The notes beneath the pieces were generated by a model. It did not search any database, was not told the DNA's origin, and was given only the letters and a program-made list of their open reading frames with translations. Positions 22,903-34,803 of a stretch of 64,000 nucleotides of DNA are shown in pieces. Position 1 is the stretch's first letter; every line of letters begins with the position of its first letter. Origin of the DNA: Riptortus pedestris (lineage: Eukaryota; Arthropoda; Insecta; Hemiptera; Alydidae); contig CM032232.1 of assembly GCA_019009955.1 (NCBI GenBank), positions 70,043,501 through 70,107,500 of the forward strand, in the 5' to 3' direction. A program made the position numbers and the translations under genes.

Positions 22903-23638
22903 CTGTTACCGCTCTAGCGGTCGCAATTTTTGTTTGATCGTTACCGAACTTCATATTTAATCGTTTTATGTAAAAAGAAAGATCAAGTTCGTTAATGGAT
23001 GTAATCAGACCAGTGGGAGGGGGGGTTGAGAGGGGGTGATTTTTGAAAATTCGAAATATCGAATTAATATACGTTGGATTGAAAAATTGTATAGAATCAA
23101 TCGTATTGCAAATTAAATTTACTATTAATATTGTTCTATACATTTATTCTGTATCTTGAATATTAACCGAGATATTTGCATTTGTATTGTGTGTGCGGTC
23201 GGCAGGAGTCGGCTATGCGAGAGCTCTGGCGGCCGTTGCCGTAACTATTCGTCCCTCGTGTATAGGTTTAGAGATTCCTCACTACTGCCGTTGTTATTAG
23301 GCAGATTTCTCTATTGTAATACTTCGCGTGGGAAATCTGCTTTGTTTACGCAGCCCCTGCGTGACGGACTTACTAAAAGTTTAGGCATTACTCATTTTTT
23401 TTTATGTGTTTTATAGCAAGAATCTTAGCTTACCTTCTTTTTACTGTAGGCTTCAGAAAATAATTTTATGTTGTTCCCTCCAAAAGTGCTTGTGGGGAGG
23501 GGATGGGCTTTTCATAACATGATCAGAAGCAGGTTTGCCAACTTGCAAACTAGTAAATTCTCATCTATTATTAGAAATAAAATAAAAATACTCCATCGTC
23601 CCACTGTGCCCCATGTCCCACTGTACCCCATTCTCCCC
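22327..23638. mobile_element. TIR element (GGGGAGA ends), disrupted by a HINE
   Basis: Terminal inverted repeats GGGGAGAGTGGGGTAAAGTG (from 22327) and its complement ending at 23638 match over 24 bp with two differences. TA flanks both ends (22325-22326, 23639-23640), consistent with a TA target duplication as in Tc1/mariner-type MITEs. Internal copies of a 'gtcccactgtgcccc' motif recur near both ends. Removing the HINE at 22707-23369 leaves about 650 bp with no transposase frame. Confidence 0.75.
22707..23369 (+). mobile_element. HINE, full length
   Basis: A well-preserved reference copy: AGCAGATTTCCCTTAAGGG, block A ('catgacgcgattttcgaaat', 'ctacccaggatatgacga'), (TA)n at about 22840-22898, block B ('accgctctagcggtcgcaat'), the GC-richer block ('tggcggccgttgccgtaact'), GGGAAATCTGCT, the 3' hairpin and GGAC. 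Flanking bases are T on each side (TTTT | element | TTAC), with no target duplication. It is nested in the TIR element. Confidence 0.95.
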
Positions 23639-23702
23639 TAAAGGGTAGATATATTTATATTAGCCCGCTTATGATCAATATTCAGGCAGGGGGAAGTGAC
23701 TT

Positions 23703-23893
23703 CTAATGTAGGTAGATAAATGAAATGGCTACACTTCCACTGTAACATTTTATTAAAACGTCTGACCGCTTTCGATGCAGTGCATAATCATCAGTGCCAG
23801 AGCGTCCTAGACCTTACGGCTCTCAGAACTAAGTTTTCGTCTTTATAAGTCGTTACAGTGGAAGCATTGCCATTTCATTCATCTACCTACATT
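23703..23893. mobile_element. ~190-bp element with 43-bp inverted repeats and hammerhead-like core
   Basis: Arms 23703-23746 and 23852-23893 are inverted repeats (CTAATGTAGGTAGATAAATG... pairs with ...ATTCATCTACCTACATT). On the minus strand at 23770-23794: CTGATGA, a 5-bp ATGCA/TGCAT stem with a one-base loop, then GAAA. Flanking segments ACGCTCTG and CAGACGT can pair as stem I with a one-base bulge. Stem III is not convincing. Confidence 0.75.
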
Positions 23894-23915
23894 TTAAATG
23901 TTTGGCGTGACATTT

Positions 23916-24027
23916 AGCAGACTTCCATTAGGGGAAATCTGGTATTCAAGTTCTACACATGATGGGGTTTTCGAAAAAATTCTTCAAATGTGCAACCGTA
24001 GGATGATATCAAAAATGAGGTCCATTC

Positions 24028-24065
<38 letters not shown>

Positions 24066-24898
24066 CACACATTTCTATTAACGCTCTAGCGTTCGCAATC
24101 ATATAGTCTGATCGTTTCCAAACTCGATATTTAAACGATTTATATAAAAAGAAGATCAAGTTCGTTAACGGATAAAATCGGACCAGTGGGAGGGAAGGAT
24201 TTTTGAAAGTTCGAAATACCTCCGTTACTATAGGGCGGATCGAAAAATCGTATAAACCCACCCTTATTGAAAATTAAATGTACTCTGAAGATTCTTATAT
24301 AAAGTTATTCTCTATCTTGAATATTAACCAAGATATTTGCATTTTTCAGTTTTCAACCTTCATCGAACTCCCCAACTTCTGCTCATATGACATAAACAAT
24401 ACTCTGTTATATAATAATCCACTTTATTCGAAGCTTAGATACCAAATATTGTTTTCAAGAGATCTTCATTATACGATATTCACGCAAATACGTTCTGTTC
24501 ACCTCCCCCCTCGTCTTAAGTTCTTGGATTGCTAAAATTTGAGTGATTGAGATAAAATTTATTCTGTTTTATTATAAATTACAATGCTAGATAGAGTAAA
24601 TAGTTTTGAATAAAATTAATGTTATATTCAGACATATTTCAGTAGTTGTTTTTCTTTCCGCTGAAGAATATTTCTATCTATGCATTTAGCTCTAAGAGCT
24701 TGACAGACCTGTTTGTTTACAATTCAGAAGCTTTCCGTTGGGAGGTTATTAAAATTGACTGAATGATTTCTCATTACCGTTTGCATTTATTCAATTAATT
24801 CTCACGGTGTAGCTAAGTGTTACGAGTATATAGATTTATATTTTGTATAACTTCTAAAGGGAAATATGATTAGTTTACGCAGTCCCTGCATGGCAGAC
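23916..24898 (+). mobile_element. HINE, full-length long subfamily (983 bp)
   Basis: 5' AGCAGACTTCC, block A, (TA)n at 24032-24062, block B, the long region ('aacaatactctgttatat', 'gttttcaagagatc'), then a further region shared with 16600-16990 and 30460-30640 ('acagacctgtttgtttaca', 'gggaggttattaaaattgac'), the 3' repeat and hairpin ('acgcagtccctgcat') and CAGAC. The best uninterrupted model of the long form. Confidence 0.92.
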
Positions 24899-25610
24899 TT
24901 TATCTTTTCAAAGGCATTCCTAATTTTTATTTATCAATATTTAATAAAACAATTTCTTAAAGTATTGAATTACTTAAAGTAAAATAATTTCTTTAGGACT
25001 ATTTAAAAAAAATAAAAATAAATTCCCATTTAAAAGTATGTATTTGAGCTCAAAAGGAAGTATTAATAAGGAGAAAAAAAATCGGGTATAAAGCATTAAC
25101 AGTCAATTTTCAGTATTGTAGGAGAATTTTCTACTTTAACATAGAAAAAAGTCGTGGATTAAATAATGCAATTTGACGTTAGTTTTTTTTCCATAACACT
25201 AATGGAACAGGTAATTTTAGTAGCCCCAGGGGCTAAACGTGACGGTGGTTAATGATTTAGCAATAGTCTCTCCAAGGCTACTTGTAAGATATGATTATCC
25301 GCAAATAGGGTCCATGGTTAAACCTATGCCCATACATATAGAATACCTGTATTATTTTATCCCATTCAGTCGAACGCTAAATCAACCACTATTTCATCCA
25401 TAATCAGTATGTCTATTTATTACTTATCTGTTTGAATTTGATCTCACAAACCACTTGTTGCCATCCATTGCACAATAAATGTTAGAGGCACATAGGAGTA
25501 AAGCATTCTAACGAGCATACACGAGAATACATTGCATTTGAATTCAAAGGTTTTATTTGTGGCTACTTATTACTGTTCTAAAACCAAATCGGTGATAATT
25601 GGTCCCGGAC
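24899..25610. other. Unique-looking DNA
   Basis: AT-rich with no recognised feature. Confidence 0.35.
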
Positions 25611-25821
25611 AGGTGGATGTGATTATACATCGGCTTTTTTGAATAAATAAGTTTCAAACAGTAGATGTTATCATACACGATAAAGCGATTTCAAAGCAGT
25701 GCATCATCGTTTCTGCCGTGTACCATAAGCAATAACAAGCCAAGATTAAGAGGCTTCATTACTCTAAATTGAGTTGTGGCAGGTGGATGTGGTTGTACTG
25801 CAGATTGTTTGAGTCATAAAA
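25611..25821. repeat. Imperfect ~38-bp direct repeats around a degraded core motif
   Basis: 'aggtggatgtgattatacat' (25611) and 'aggtggatgtggttgtactg' (25782) begin two similar segments in direct orientation. Between them, on the minus strand, GATGATGCACTGCTTTGAAA resembles the core at 23770-23794 (which has a TGCACTGCATCGAAA word). This may be a decayed member of the same element class with direct rather than inverted ends. Confidence 0.4.
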
Positions 25822-25888
25822 GAGCCAAGGGTCTAAATAAAGGATGTCAATAAATTACAAATACACATTATATGCTTAGTGTACCATC

Positions 25889-26370
25889 AACTGGGGTAAC
25901 TTTGGCCCAATTTCTATGACTTTCTTTCATAAATTGAGTTTAATCACACAACTATCCCAAACGTACATCAAATTTTCTGTTTCTAGTAAATTCTGCTAAC
26001 TTTAGAGAACACGTGGACTATAATTTAAAGCTCAGAAAGTTTTTATATTTATTTTATGAATTTTTTTTAAATTTGGGCCAATTTTTTCCTTGATTGGGGT
26101 AACAATGTCCCAAATGTAAAAATGCTATTGAAATCAAGCCTAATATTATTTTGGAACAATGTTACCCGATTAATATCATGGTAAGGCAACATCTGTACAA
26201 TAACTTTAGGAAATAAATAAATAAAACAAAACATTTTACAATTGTACGGTATTAAACATGTAATTTTGAACATTGTTACATATTTTTATGGAAAATTTTT
26301 CCTCTATGAAAAATTAACATAAATGCCATGTAAACAAAGTTACCCTTAAGGGCCAAAGTTTCCCCGGTTT
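25889..26370. mobile_element. Candidate TIR element (GGGGTAACTTTGGCCC ends)
   Basis: AACTGGGGTAACTTTGGCCC at 25889-25908 is matched in inverted orientation by GGGCCAAAGTTTCCCCGG at 26350-26367. Related words ('gattggggtaacaatgtccc', 'gttacccgatt') recur inside. There is no transposase. The 68-codon frame inside is not recognisable. Confidence 0.6.
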
Positions 26371-27059
26371 ACGGCATTGTTAAGGTTGTTAACAAAATTA
26401 ATTTATTTTATACAACAATAAAATTTTCAGATTTTATAAAATGAATTATATAATTTTGCTCCTTATATTCATATTCCCGCAATGCCTACCAGTCCCGATA
26501 TTTTATTTTCAATACACCTAAATTTATTATTAAAAGCAATAGCCTATGATATTCTTAAGCTGAGAGAGGAAAAGAAAATATAATATTCATATTAGGTGAT
26601 TTTATTGGTTATTTAATTGTATTCCTGAATTGTTCTATTTAATGTTTTTTTGTTGTTTTATTTAGAAAAGTTTAATTTTCATAATACTATTTCCATTTTT
26701 TAATATGTATATGTATTATCATATAAAAAATTGTTAAAAGTTTTGACAAAATGCACATAAAATGCAAATATGCGTTGGATGTGCAGAAAAATAAAATCCC
26801 TCCACATAGGGCTACTATTAATAGAAATAAATACATTTCAATGTGGTGTGTCGCTTAATTAAACTATTATTGTGGAAGGTTGGCTATTTTTTATTGGAAC
26901 AATCTGAAACAACTTAGTGAGTTTAAATTTGATTATAAATGCGCTTTTAGGTGTTAGAAGATATTACTAGTTTGCGAGAAAATAATTAACAATAATAACA
27001 AATCATACAAGGAACATGTACATAATACCATTAAAATACATACGGCAGCGAAAAACTGA
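26371..27059. other. Very AT-rich unique-looking DNA
   Basis: No feature was recognised. Confidence 0.35.
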
Positions 27060-27424
27060 AACTTAGGAATATCTCTGTTTATCATTAATCAGATCAAAAC
27101 ACTTATACAGCCGATCTTGTTTGAAATGTGATTTTCTTTAACTATTGTTTTAAATTTGACTTCTTTAACTTCAATATTAACGGAGTATTTTAATTTTTTT
27201 TGGTAGCATCCTACAGCAAACCACCGCTTCTACTCTTCCGATTTTCACATTAAGTACCTCAATCACAAAATATCTCATGTTCAGCTTACATTTTAAATTC
27301 TGTTAAAATTATAAACCTTACTAAAGGAGAAATGTAGAATGAGCGGTGAGGTGAGATCATCAGCGTGCTATATTCCTTCACGTGGAAAATCAGCATAATT
27401 TACGCAGCAACTGGTTGACGAAAT
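27060..27424 (+). mobile_element. Old HINE 3' part
   Basis: Diverged landmarks in order: 'ggaatatctctgtttatcat', 'cagatcaaaacac', 'tcaatattaacggagtattt', 'aaaccaccgcttctactctt', 'tcacgtggaaaatcagc' and 'tttacgcagcaactggttga'. The hairpin is broken. Confidence 0.7.
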
Positions 27425-27659
27425 TTTCACTTTTCACGTTTTACTGGTAAGCTGATTCTTGATATACGACTGTCCTTGTTATACGTGAAGATTTAATTAT
27501 TAACTGCTACATGCAATCATTTCTTTTATGGCTTTTCCAAAATTAGTTTGAACTTCGCAATTACTTCCCTCAAACCTTGTGAGTAGTATTTTTCATTCAT
27601 TATTTTTAAAGACATGTACTGTCAATTACCTGTGCTGCGTTGAAGTCAATGAAAAAAAA

Positions 27660-28045
27660 AAGTCCGTCTTGGTCCGAAAACTTGATCTTTAGTTTTCACG
27701 TTTAAAGTTTTGTTACTTTCTAAAAACTGCGACCGCTAGAGAGTTAACAGCATTTATAGCTTTTTTATTTATTATTATTTTACGTCAACTTTATGCTACT
27801 AGGCTAATCGGGACGGGTTATCTACAGGTTACCATCCTTTTATAGCCAGGGTGGCCACAAGGAGTTTATTTAATGAGTCCGTCATTAAATAAATGTCTAC
27901 TGCCCAGGGCGGAATTCGAACCCGCCACTCTAGGTATGCCATGCGAGATTAGGACCAACGCCCTAATTCGCACGGCCAACCCAGCTTTGTCGAACATTTC
28001 AAACAATATTTTGAAAATCTTGTCATGGCTACAACCTCAACCTCA
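27660..28045 (-). mobile_element. Decayed HINE split by a SINE
   Basis: On the minus strand the left piece (27660-27765) has a 3' tip scrap ('aagtccgtc') and block B words ('aacttgatctttagttt', 'gcgaccgctagagagttaac'). The right piece (27986-28045) has block A words ('cttgtcatggctacaacctc'). A SINE occupies the position of the microsatellite. Confidence 0.65.
27766..27985 (-). mobile_element. tRNA-derived SINE with well-preserved B box
   Basis: On the minus strand the head is GGGTTGGCCGTGCGAATTAG. The B box GGGTTCGAATTCC is near-canonical for RNA polymerase III, and an A-box-like 'gtgcgaattagggcg' lies about 45 nt upstream of it. The body and tail match the other copies. The 83-codon open frame on the plus strand is chance. 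Confidence 0.9.
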
Positions 28046-29020
28046 CGCACTGAGATTCCTAAAGAACAAGAATGTACATGTTCGTGTACCACCCAAACCG
28101 ACTAAAATATCTGTTCAAGGGTGAATACCTGGTTCCACATACTCTTTCCCTTCCGAACCCTGGTTACCTTATAATCCCCAAATCACTTTAGCAGTAGACA
28201 TTACATTGATCAGTAGAGCGATACTTCAGAATTTGACGTGTAAGGTCTGCGTCACATTACAGTTACACCTGTTGAATTTATTAGTGCATTATGTATTAAT
28301 TACACATGATCCACTAAATTAGTAATTCAGTAAAATAGGTTCCCCCTATTGAAACGATGAGAATTCGGTTTCTCAGTATGTTACGCTGTGTGAACTTGGA
28401 GTTTCCCCTAACGCTCCAAATTGCATGTAACTTTCCTCTATATTGTCTGTCTTTATTGTTCCTGGAAGTATGTGATTATTCCAAATAATGAGATTAAAAC
28501 AACTTCTGAAATATAAAAGTACGACTAAATTGATTGTATATTTAATTTATTTTATGAGGTGATATCATACTGCTTTTTTATACACGTATTTGTTGAACGA
28601 CTTTTTAGATCTCGTTAATGAACAACTTTTGAAATTAGGTCTATTTTAATTATTCTGATGTGGAGAGGGATATTGGCGTAGAGAGATATAATTCCTTCTT
28701 CTTAAATTTGCATCGTCTTATTAAAAAAAACAAATAATTGTTACGTTTGGCAGTAAAATAATAAACCATGATTATTAGGGTTCTTCTGATTGTCAAATTA
28801 AATACATAAAATTTAAAGTTTTATAACTTCACTATCAAGTTGATGACACGCTACACTATTTTATTTAGACACTTTTTAGTCTATTTTTCACAACAAAACA
28901 CAATATACACGGTTAACTTATTACACAGCACTATAACTCACGAGTCGATCACTCTAATTACTCGACAAATTACTCATTCACAACTAAAAACTGAACAGCC
29001 GGGTGTGCTGGCCAAGTTTT
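28046..29020. other. Unique-looking DNA
   Basis: No gene or repeat recognised. Confidence 0.35.
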
Positions 29021-29138
29021 AGCAGATTTCCCTTAAATGAAATCAGTTATTGAGGTCGTACTCATGACGCGAATTTTGAAAACTTTTCTCAAATGTCCAT
29101 CGATCCTACCCAGGAGATGACGAAAATGAGGTCGGTTC

Positions 29139-29181
<43 letters not shown>

Positions 29182-29626
29182 TGTGTGTGTGTGTGTGTAT
29201 ATTTGTCTGTTAACGCTCTAGTGGACGCAAATTTTGTTTTATCGTCACCAAACTCGGCATTTAATCGTTTTATGTAAAATAAATGATCACGTTCGTTAAA
29301 TCCTGAAATCGGACCAGTGGGAGGGGGGATTTCGAAAATACGAAATATCTCCGTTACTAAATGTCGGATCGAAAAATTGTATAGAACCAATCTTATTGCA
29401 AATTAAATTTACTATAAATATTGTTATATACATTTATCCTCTCTCTTGAATAATAACCGAGATATTTGCATTATTATAAAGTGTAACGGCAAGCTATGGT
29501 CGCTTCTATTCGTTCCCACCGAAAGCTAGTTCGGCCATTTCCGTAACTGTTTGGCACTCGTATGGAGATTCTGTATAACTTTACGTCGGAAATCTGCTTA
29601 ATTTACGCAGCCCATGCGTGACGGAC
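29021..29626 (+). mobile_element. HINE, near full length
   Basis: AGCAGATTTCCCTTAAATG, block A, (TA)n followed by (TG)n at about 29144-29200, block B, the GC-richer block ('tcggccatttccgtaactg'), GGAAATCTGCTT, hairpin 'acgcagcccatgcgt' and GGAC. The 3' flank is GC-rich and carries an inverted CCAAT word (GATTGGC, about 29669) before an AT-rich stretch to 30188; no gene start was recognised there. Confidence 0.92.
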
Positions 29627-30188
29627 TCCGCTGGCCGCACTAGACGGTTCGAAGCCACATCTCGCCCTTTGATTGGCCGGAGTCTGGTTCGTCGCCTAAA
29701 AGATTCTAGATTCCAGCCCTGGCTCATGCTACTCCATTCCTTTTCAGGCATCCCCTCATTTTATTTATACTTTTTAAATACGTTATTAAATATACGTCAT
29801 TTTTAGGTAGCAACAAAATCCCTCAAGTAGACCAATGGATGCTTATTTCATAACAATAAATTTGATGAGAAAAATGCATGGTAAGAATAAGATTTTCTTT
29901 AGTAATGGCATTCTAAAATAAGTATATTTCTATCCAGGCATGATTCTTAATAGGTAATATAAGTTTTGAATTCTAAAACTATTGTTAAAAGTCATATTTC
30001 AATGATAATGCAAGAAAACAGCCATCAACTTTCCTTGTTCGCCTTTTTATGTCAACCTATTGAGGAGCAACACGAAAAATGAAATAGTTAATAATGACCA
30101 TTTTTTTTATTTTTTGAATTTTCTTTGAACAAGTTCCCTAAAGAAACTAAATATTACTCAGGCGCTACATGTGTAACTTCATGATTTT

Positions 30189-30672
30189 AGCAGATTTCCC
30201 TTAAGGGAAATCAGCTATTGAGGTCGTACTCATGACGCGATGTCCATCGATCCTTCCTAGGAGATGGTAAAAATGAGGTCCGTTCAAAATTGTATATATA
30301 TATATATATATATATATGTCTGTTACCGCCCTAGCGGTCGCAATTATTATTTAATCGTTACAAAACTCGACATTAAGTCGTTTTATGTTAATGCCTGGAA
30401 TCGGACCAGGGTGAGGGGGAGGGTTTAGAGGGGATGATTTTCGAAAATGTTAATGTAAGTGTTTTTCTTTCCACGTTGGCGTGAGGCTGGCCGATCTGTT
30501 TGTTTACATTTCAAACGCTTCCTGTCGGCAGGTTATTGAAATTGACTGAAACATTTCTTATTTCCGTTTGTATTTATTAACGGTGTTGTTGTGTTAGCAG
30601 TATGTAGATTTATATATTACTAAACTTCACGTGGGAAATCTGCTTAGCTTACGCAGCCCCAGCGTGACGGAC
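30189..30672 (+). mobile_element. HINE with internal deletion
   Basis: 5' end and block A are short ('catcgatccttcctagga'), then (TA)n at about 30294-30317, block B to the G-rich run, then a jump to the distal long-form region ('gatctgtttgtttacattt', 'ggtgttgttgtgtta') and a complete 3' end. The whole middle of the long form is missing. Confidence 0.92.
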
Positions 30673-32078
30673 TTTTATTCTTAAACGAGACTCAATTCAT
30701 GGATCTAAATACGGAGGAAATTCCCAAATTTTTAAAGAAATTAAATATTTCTCAGAAGCTTACTTTCCAATTTCGTGGGTTTACTGTTGAACCAGACTCG
30801 GCTCACGTATCTATACTTACACCTAGGGAATTCACCGAAAATTCTAAATATTTCTCAGATTTCACCTTTACCATTTCATAACTTTACTGGCGTACGAGAT
30901 TCGACGCACGCATCTGTGCCTCATCTAATAAGCAATTTGCCAGAAAAAAAATCTCAATGCTGCAAAGAAGATTGCCAAGCCATTTCCCTGAATGCATTGG
31001 TGTACGTGGCTCTATGCACGCGACTGTCCATGAGTAATTGCTATGTTTCCCCCAACATGGCGGTCGTCGCTCCATTTATGTGATTTAAAAGGTCTGCCAG
31101 TCTCAAAGCAAGATTGCATAACGAGGACAGTGAAATATCATTAATTCTTAGTTTACAATAAGCATCTTTTTAGCTTCGTTATTGTGGTAAAAAATAAAAC
31201 TGATTTAAGCTTAGTAAGGAAACTCTTAGTTTAATTTGGACGTGTTTTCTAATACGAAATTTATCTCCCATATGCAAAATGTATTCAAGTTCCAAAGCTC
31301 TGTATTCTATAACAGGCATTGAGTAAAATCCCATTTCTCTAATATTTAATAATTTTTATTTCTTTGTATGAAGTAAAGGAAATTTTGTAATAACAAAAAC
31401 TTCCGGTTTTCAGATCAACTGAATTTTTACCCACTCTGAACCCTGTAGAATATTTACTGGCGTGGTCTGAACGTATGTCTCATAACTAAAAAAACAGCTT
31501 GTTTTAGAAGGTTGAAATTTCATATTTGTACATGTTGTAACGAGTAGGGGATGATTAGAGGAGGGCTAAATAAAGAAATTCAAATTTCTCAGAACGTCCT
31601 ACGGCTGCAAAAAATTGTTTGTTTATGGTCCATTTATTGTTTAACGTAAAATGATATATAAATTACGTTAAACTGAATTTTTCTACTTGCTAAATTGCAA
31701 GGGAGATATCGTATATCATTTTCGAATTATATAATTTTAAATAATTTATTTATTTATTTATTTAAATGAGTTCCGCAACACCGGCGATTTACTCATAATT
31801 AAATCGTGCACGCAAAAAAAAGAATAGCAAAAACAAAATAGAGGGAAACGTAAAAGGAATGAACAAAGGTGGTTTTTGATGAAACATTTTGTTTATTTTT
31901 CTTAATATGGGTACAATAAAGTCATGTGTGCCCTCATCAGAATTTTTCTATACTTATTTATCCCGATATTCTACCTGTGATCAACGCGTTTGTGCTGTAT
32001 ACTCATGTTCAATATGGTTATTTTTTTTTATGTTTATGTTGTGGTATTACATTTAACCCAATATCTTAAAATATTATA
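30673..32078. other. Mostly unique DNA with short open frames
   Basis: Overlapping frames at 30699-30881 and 30775-31083 have no recognisable domain. The segment holds an imperfect internal repeat built on 'aaatatttctcaga'. A (TTTA)n patch lies near 31747. Near 31940 the minus strand reads CTGATGAGGGC, a partial core-like word without the GAAA half. Confidence 0.35.
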
Positions 32079-32893
32079 CCCTTAAAGGAAATCAGCTATT
32101 GAGGTCGTACTCATGATGGGGCTTTCGAAACATTTCAGCAAATGACCAACAATCCTAACCAAGGGGTGTCGAAAATGAGGTCAGTCCAAATATATATATA
32201 TATATATATATATATACGCTTTACCACTCTAGCAGCTGCAATTTTTGTCTGATCGTTACCAAACTCGATATTTAAAGGTTTTATGTAGAAATGAAGATCA
32301 AGTTCTTTAACGGCTAAAATCAGATTAGAGGGAGGGGGGGGGGCTAAAGAGGGAGAATTTCGAAATATCTCCGTTGTTCTGCGTCGGATCGAAAAATTGT
32401 ATTGTACCAATCTTATTGAAAATGTAATTGCCTATAAATTATGCTAAATAAATATTCTCTCTATATTGAATATTCACCGAAATATAGCCATATTTTATTT
32501 TTCAGCCTTCAGTAAACCCTCACTCCTACTCATGTCATATTAATAATAAGCTGTTATATAGTGAACCACTTCATTACAAGGTTACATACCAAATATTGTT
32601 GTCATTGAACTTCTAATTTGCGAGAAATATGCAAATACGATCTATTAACCCCTCCCCCTCTTTTGTTCTTGGACTACTAAAATTTGAGTGATTGAAATAA
32701 AAATTATTATGATCCATTATAAATTACAGTGATAGATATAGTAAATTGTTTTCAATAAAATTAATATGTTTCAGAAATATTTTAGTAATTGTTTTTCATT
32801 TCGTTGAAGAATATTTCTATCTACTATTCAGCTCTGAGCGGTTGGCACCCCTGTTTGTTTACAATTCGGACGCTTTTTGTGCTGAGTGACAGA
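32079..32893 (+). mobile_element. HINE, long subfamily, 3' truncated
   Basis: Starts 'cccttaaaggaaatcagc' (the first bases of the 5' repeat are lost). Block A, (TA)n at about 32192-32215, block B with a G9 run and the long regions follow. It stops after 'caattcggacgctttttgtg', shortly before the point where complete copies read 'cggcaggttattgaaat'. Confidence 0.88.
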
Positions 32894-34199
32894 CGTTTTG
32901 GAACGTTTGAAGATTTAGTGCATTAACACCCCACCCCGTCTTTTGCCATCAAACAGTGTAGTTCTTTTCATTAATCTCGAAAGTGTATAAGTAGGATCAA
33001 ATTAAATTTGTTTTGTTTTTTTTACAAATATATATGGTAATGTAATTGTTTCTTTGAGTCATAAGCAAAGTGCACTTCCATTAGCCAATAGTCCAAATGG
33101 GAATCTTGATTATCTAAAAGAAGAACTGTTTTGACTCAGGGATACATCTGCTAAATATCTAGTAATTTTCGGACAAGCCAGACTGAAGGGAGCTTAATGT
33201 ACTCGCCTAACGAGGGCATAGATTTAGTGACGTCACTGTTGCCCTTGAGCCTTTCAATTTGCATCACTTGAGCTGTAGCAATTATCTTTGGATATTATCT
33301 CGCTGGACTAGTAGAAAATTCTGAGCGGATTGTGTTTGGAGCTGCTGGGGAGGTGGTCATTTGGCCGTATTGTTTTGACTTATTTTTTACGGTTGTGGAT
33401 AATTTAATGACTGAGCACTTGTTACATATTCATTTCGAATGCCTCGTTGTTTATGGAGCGGTGAATCATCCTTTCCGAAGGGATTCTGAGCACGGAGAGA
33501 AAATTTTCGCGAGTCCGGGGTATGTTTTTGCATTACATTTCATGTATAATGAGCTGGGTTTAATTATGTTGAAGAAAGAGGCTCTTAATACAGGGAAAAG
33601 TAAACAAATTAGAAATGGATTCTAAAATGGCCTTGAATGTCTGGTTTGACTGGTTAAAGAAAATGAAATGTATTTCTCACAGGATTGGATTTAAGATTGT
33701 ATAATCATTTGTAATTAATATTAAAAGAAAAAAAATACATTACGAATAGTATTAATAATGAAATAAAATAAATTGTATTATAATAGGAACTTACAAAATA
33801 GACATGTACTGTGACATGAATTGCCAACCAAGATGCTAGAAGAAATAGCAAATAATAGCACACTTGTATCTAATAATGATAAACCTGAAGTATGTATGTG
33901 CGGGTGTGTGTGCTCGAGAGCTAACTTTTAATTTTGTTTTTTTAATTTGAATGTTATTAATGATTTCAAAATTTTCAATATTTAATTTCCTTCTTAATTC
34001 CGATTTTATCTGAACGTTGTGACTTTCCTATATCGACGAAGAAATTAATAATATTCAAATTATTGTTAAATGCAAAGACTATGGGATATATACACAAGAT
34101 GGAGGGCATGAATACATTTAATTTATTTAGTTGATATGAATAAATTTTTAAAAAAAGTCAAGTAAATAAGTAAAGTATCAAATTAAAAAACATCAACTT
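32894..34199. other. Unique-looking DNA with one 97-codon frame
   Basis: The frame at 33332-33625 (plus strand) has mixed composition and no low complexity, but I recognise no domain and see no splice or promoter support. It could be a decayed exon. Confidence 0.3.
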
Positions 34200-34540
34200 G
34201 GAGAGAGAAAATAACGTCCAGCCCTTTATAAGTTTTTTTTTAATTTCAGCCCTCAGAGCTTTCGAAGACCATTGTCTCCGTCTTCAGAACTACACATAAA
34301 AACAACAACTTCAATAAAATCTATATACATTACAACAGGGTCATTAATCACGCTAATATCAATAAATAAAAATAGAGAACAAATATCTCAAAGAAGTGCA
34401 TAAAAATAAATAAACTTAAGTCAAATCTTAAATAAAATTGTATGTGTATCTCTGAAGATGGAGACAATAGTCTTCGAAAGCGCATAGCGTTGGAAAAAAT
34501 TTGAAAAGAATTGGACGTCTTTTTCTCTCACAAAGTACAC
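34200..34540. mobile_element. ~340-bp inverted-repeat element with two outward hammerhead-like cores
   Basis: Left arm (about 34200-34293) and right arm (about 34441-34535) are diverged inverted repeats. The right arm, plus strand, has CTGAAGA (34452-34458), an AGAC-loop-GTCT stem and GAAA (34476-34479). The left arm has the same on the minus strand (34287 down to 34260). Both are followed outward by A/T-rich runs and 'ggacgt'. Neither ends in a proper GUH cleavage triplet. Confidence 0.7.
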
Positions 34541-34803
34541 AATATTCTTCACTTCCAACTAAACTGCTGGGAAAAAAATGTCAAGTTTATAATTCATTTT
34601 CTTTAATTGTTTAACGTGGTGTCTTTAACATGACGTCAATAAGAAAAAAAGGATATACTTTTATATATAATACTATATATTACTCTTATATGAAAAATGT
34701 ATCTTTCAGACAATTTAGTGGTTAAAACTGTTGCCATATATATATATGTTTTTTAACTTGAATTTTAACCAATTTACAAGTATTTTTTTAAAAAAAATAA
34801 GGA

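Noticed and set aside
29627..29810. Promoter and first exon after the HINE at 29021-29626
   Set aside because: A GC-rich patch with one inverted CCAAT word is not enough. The 62-codon frame starts inside the HINE end and has no domain.
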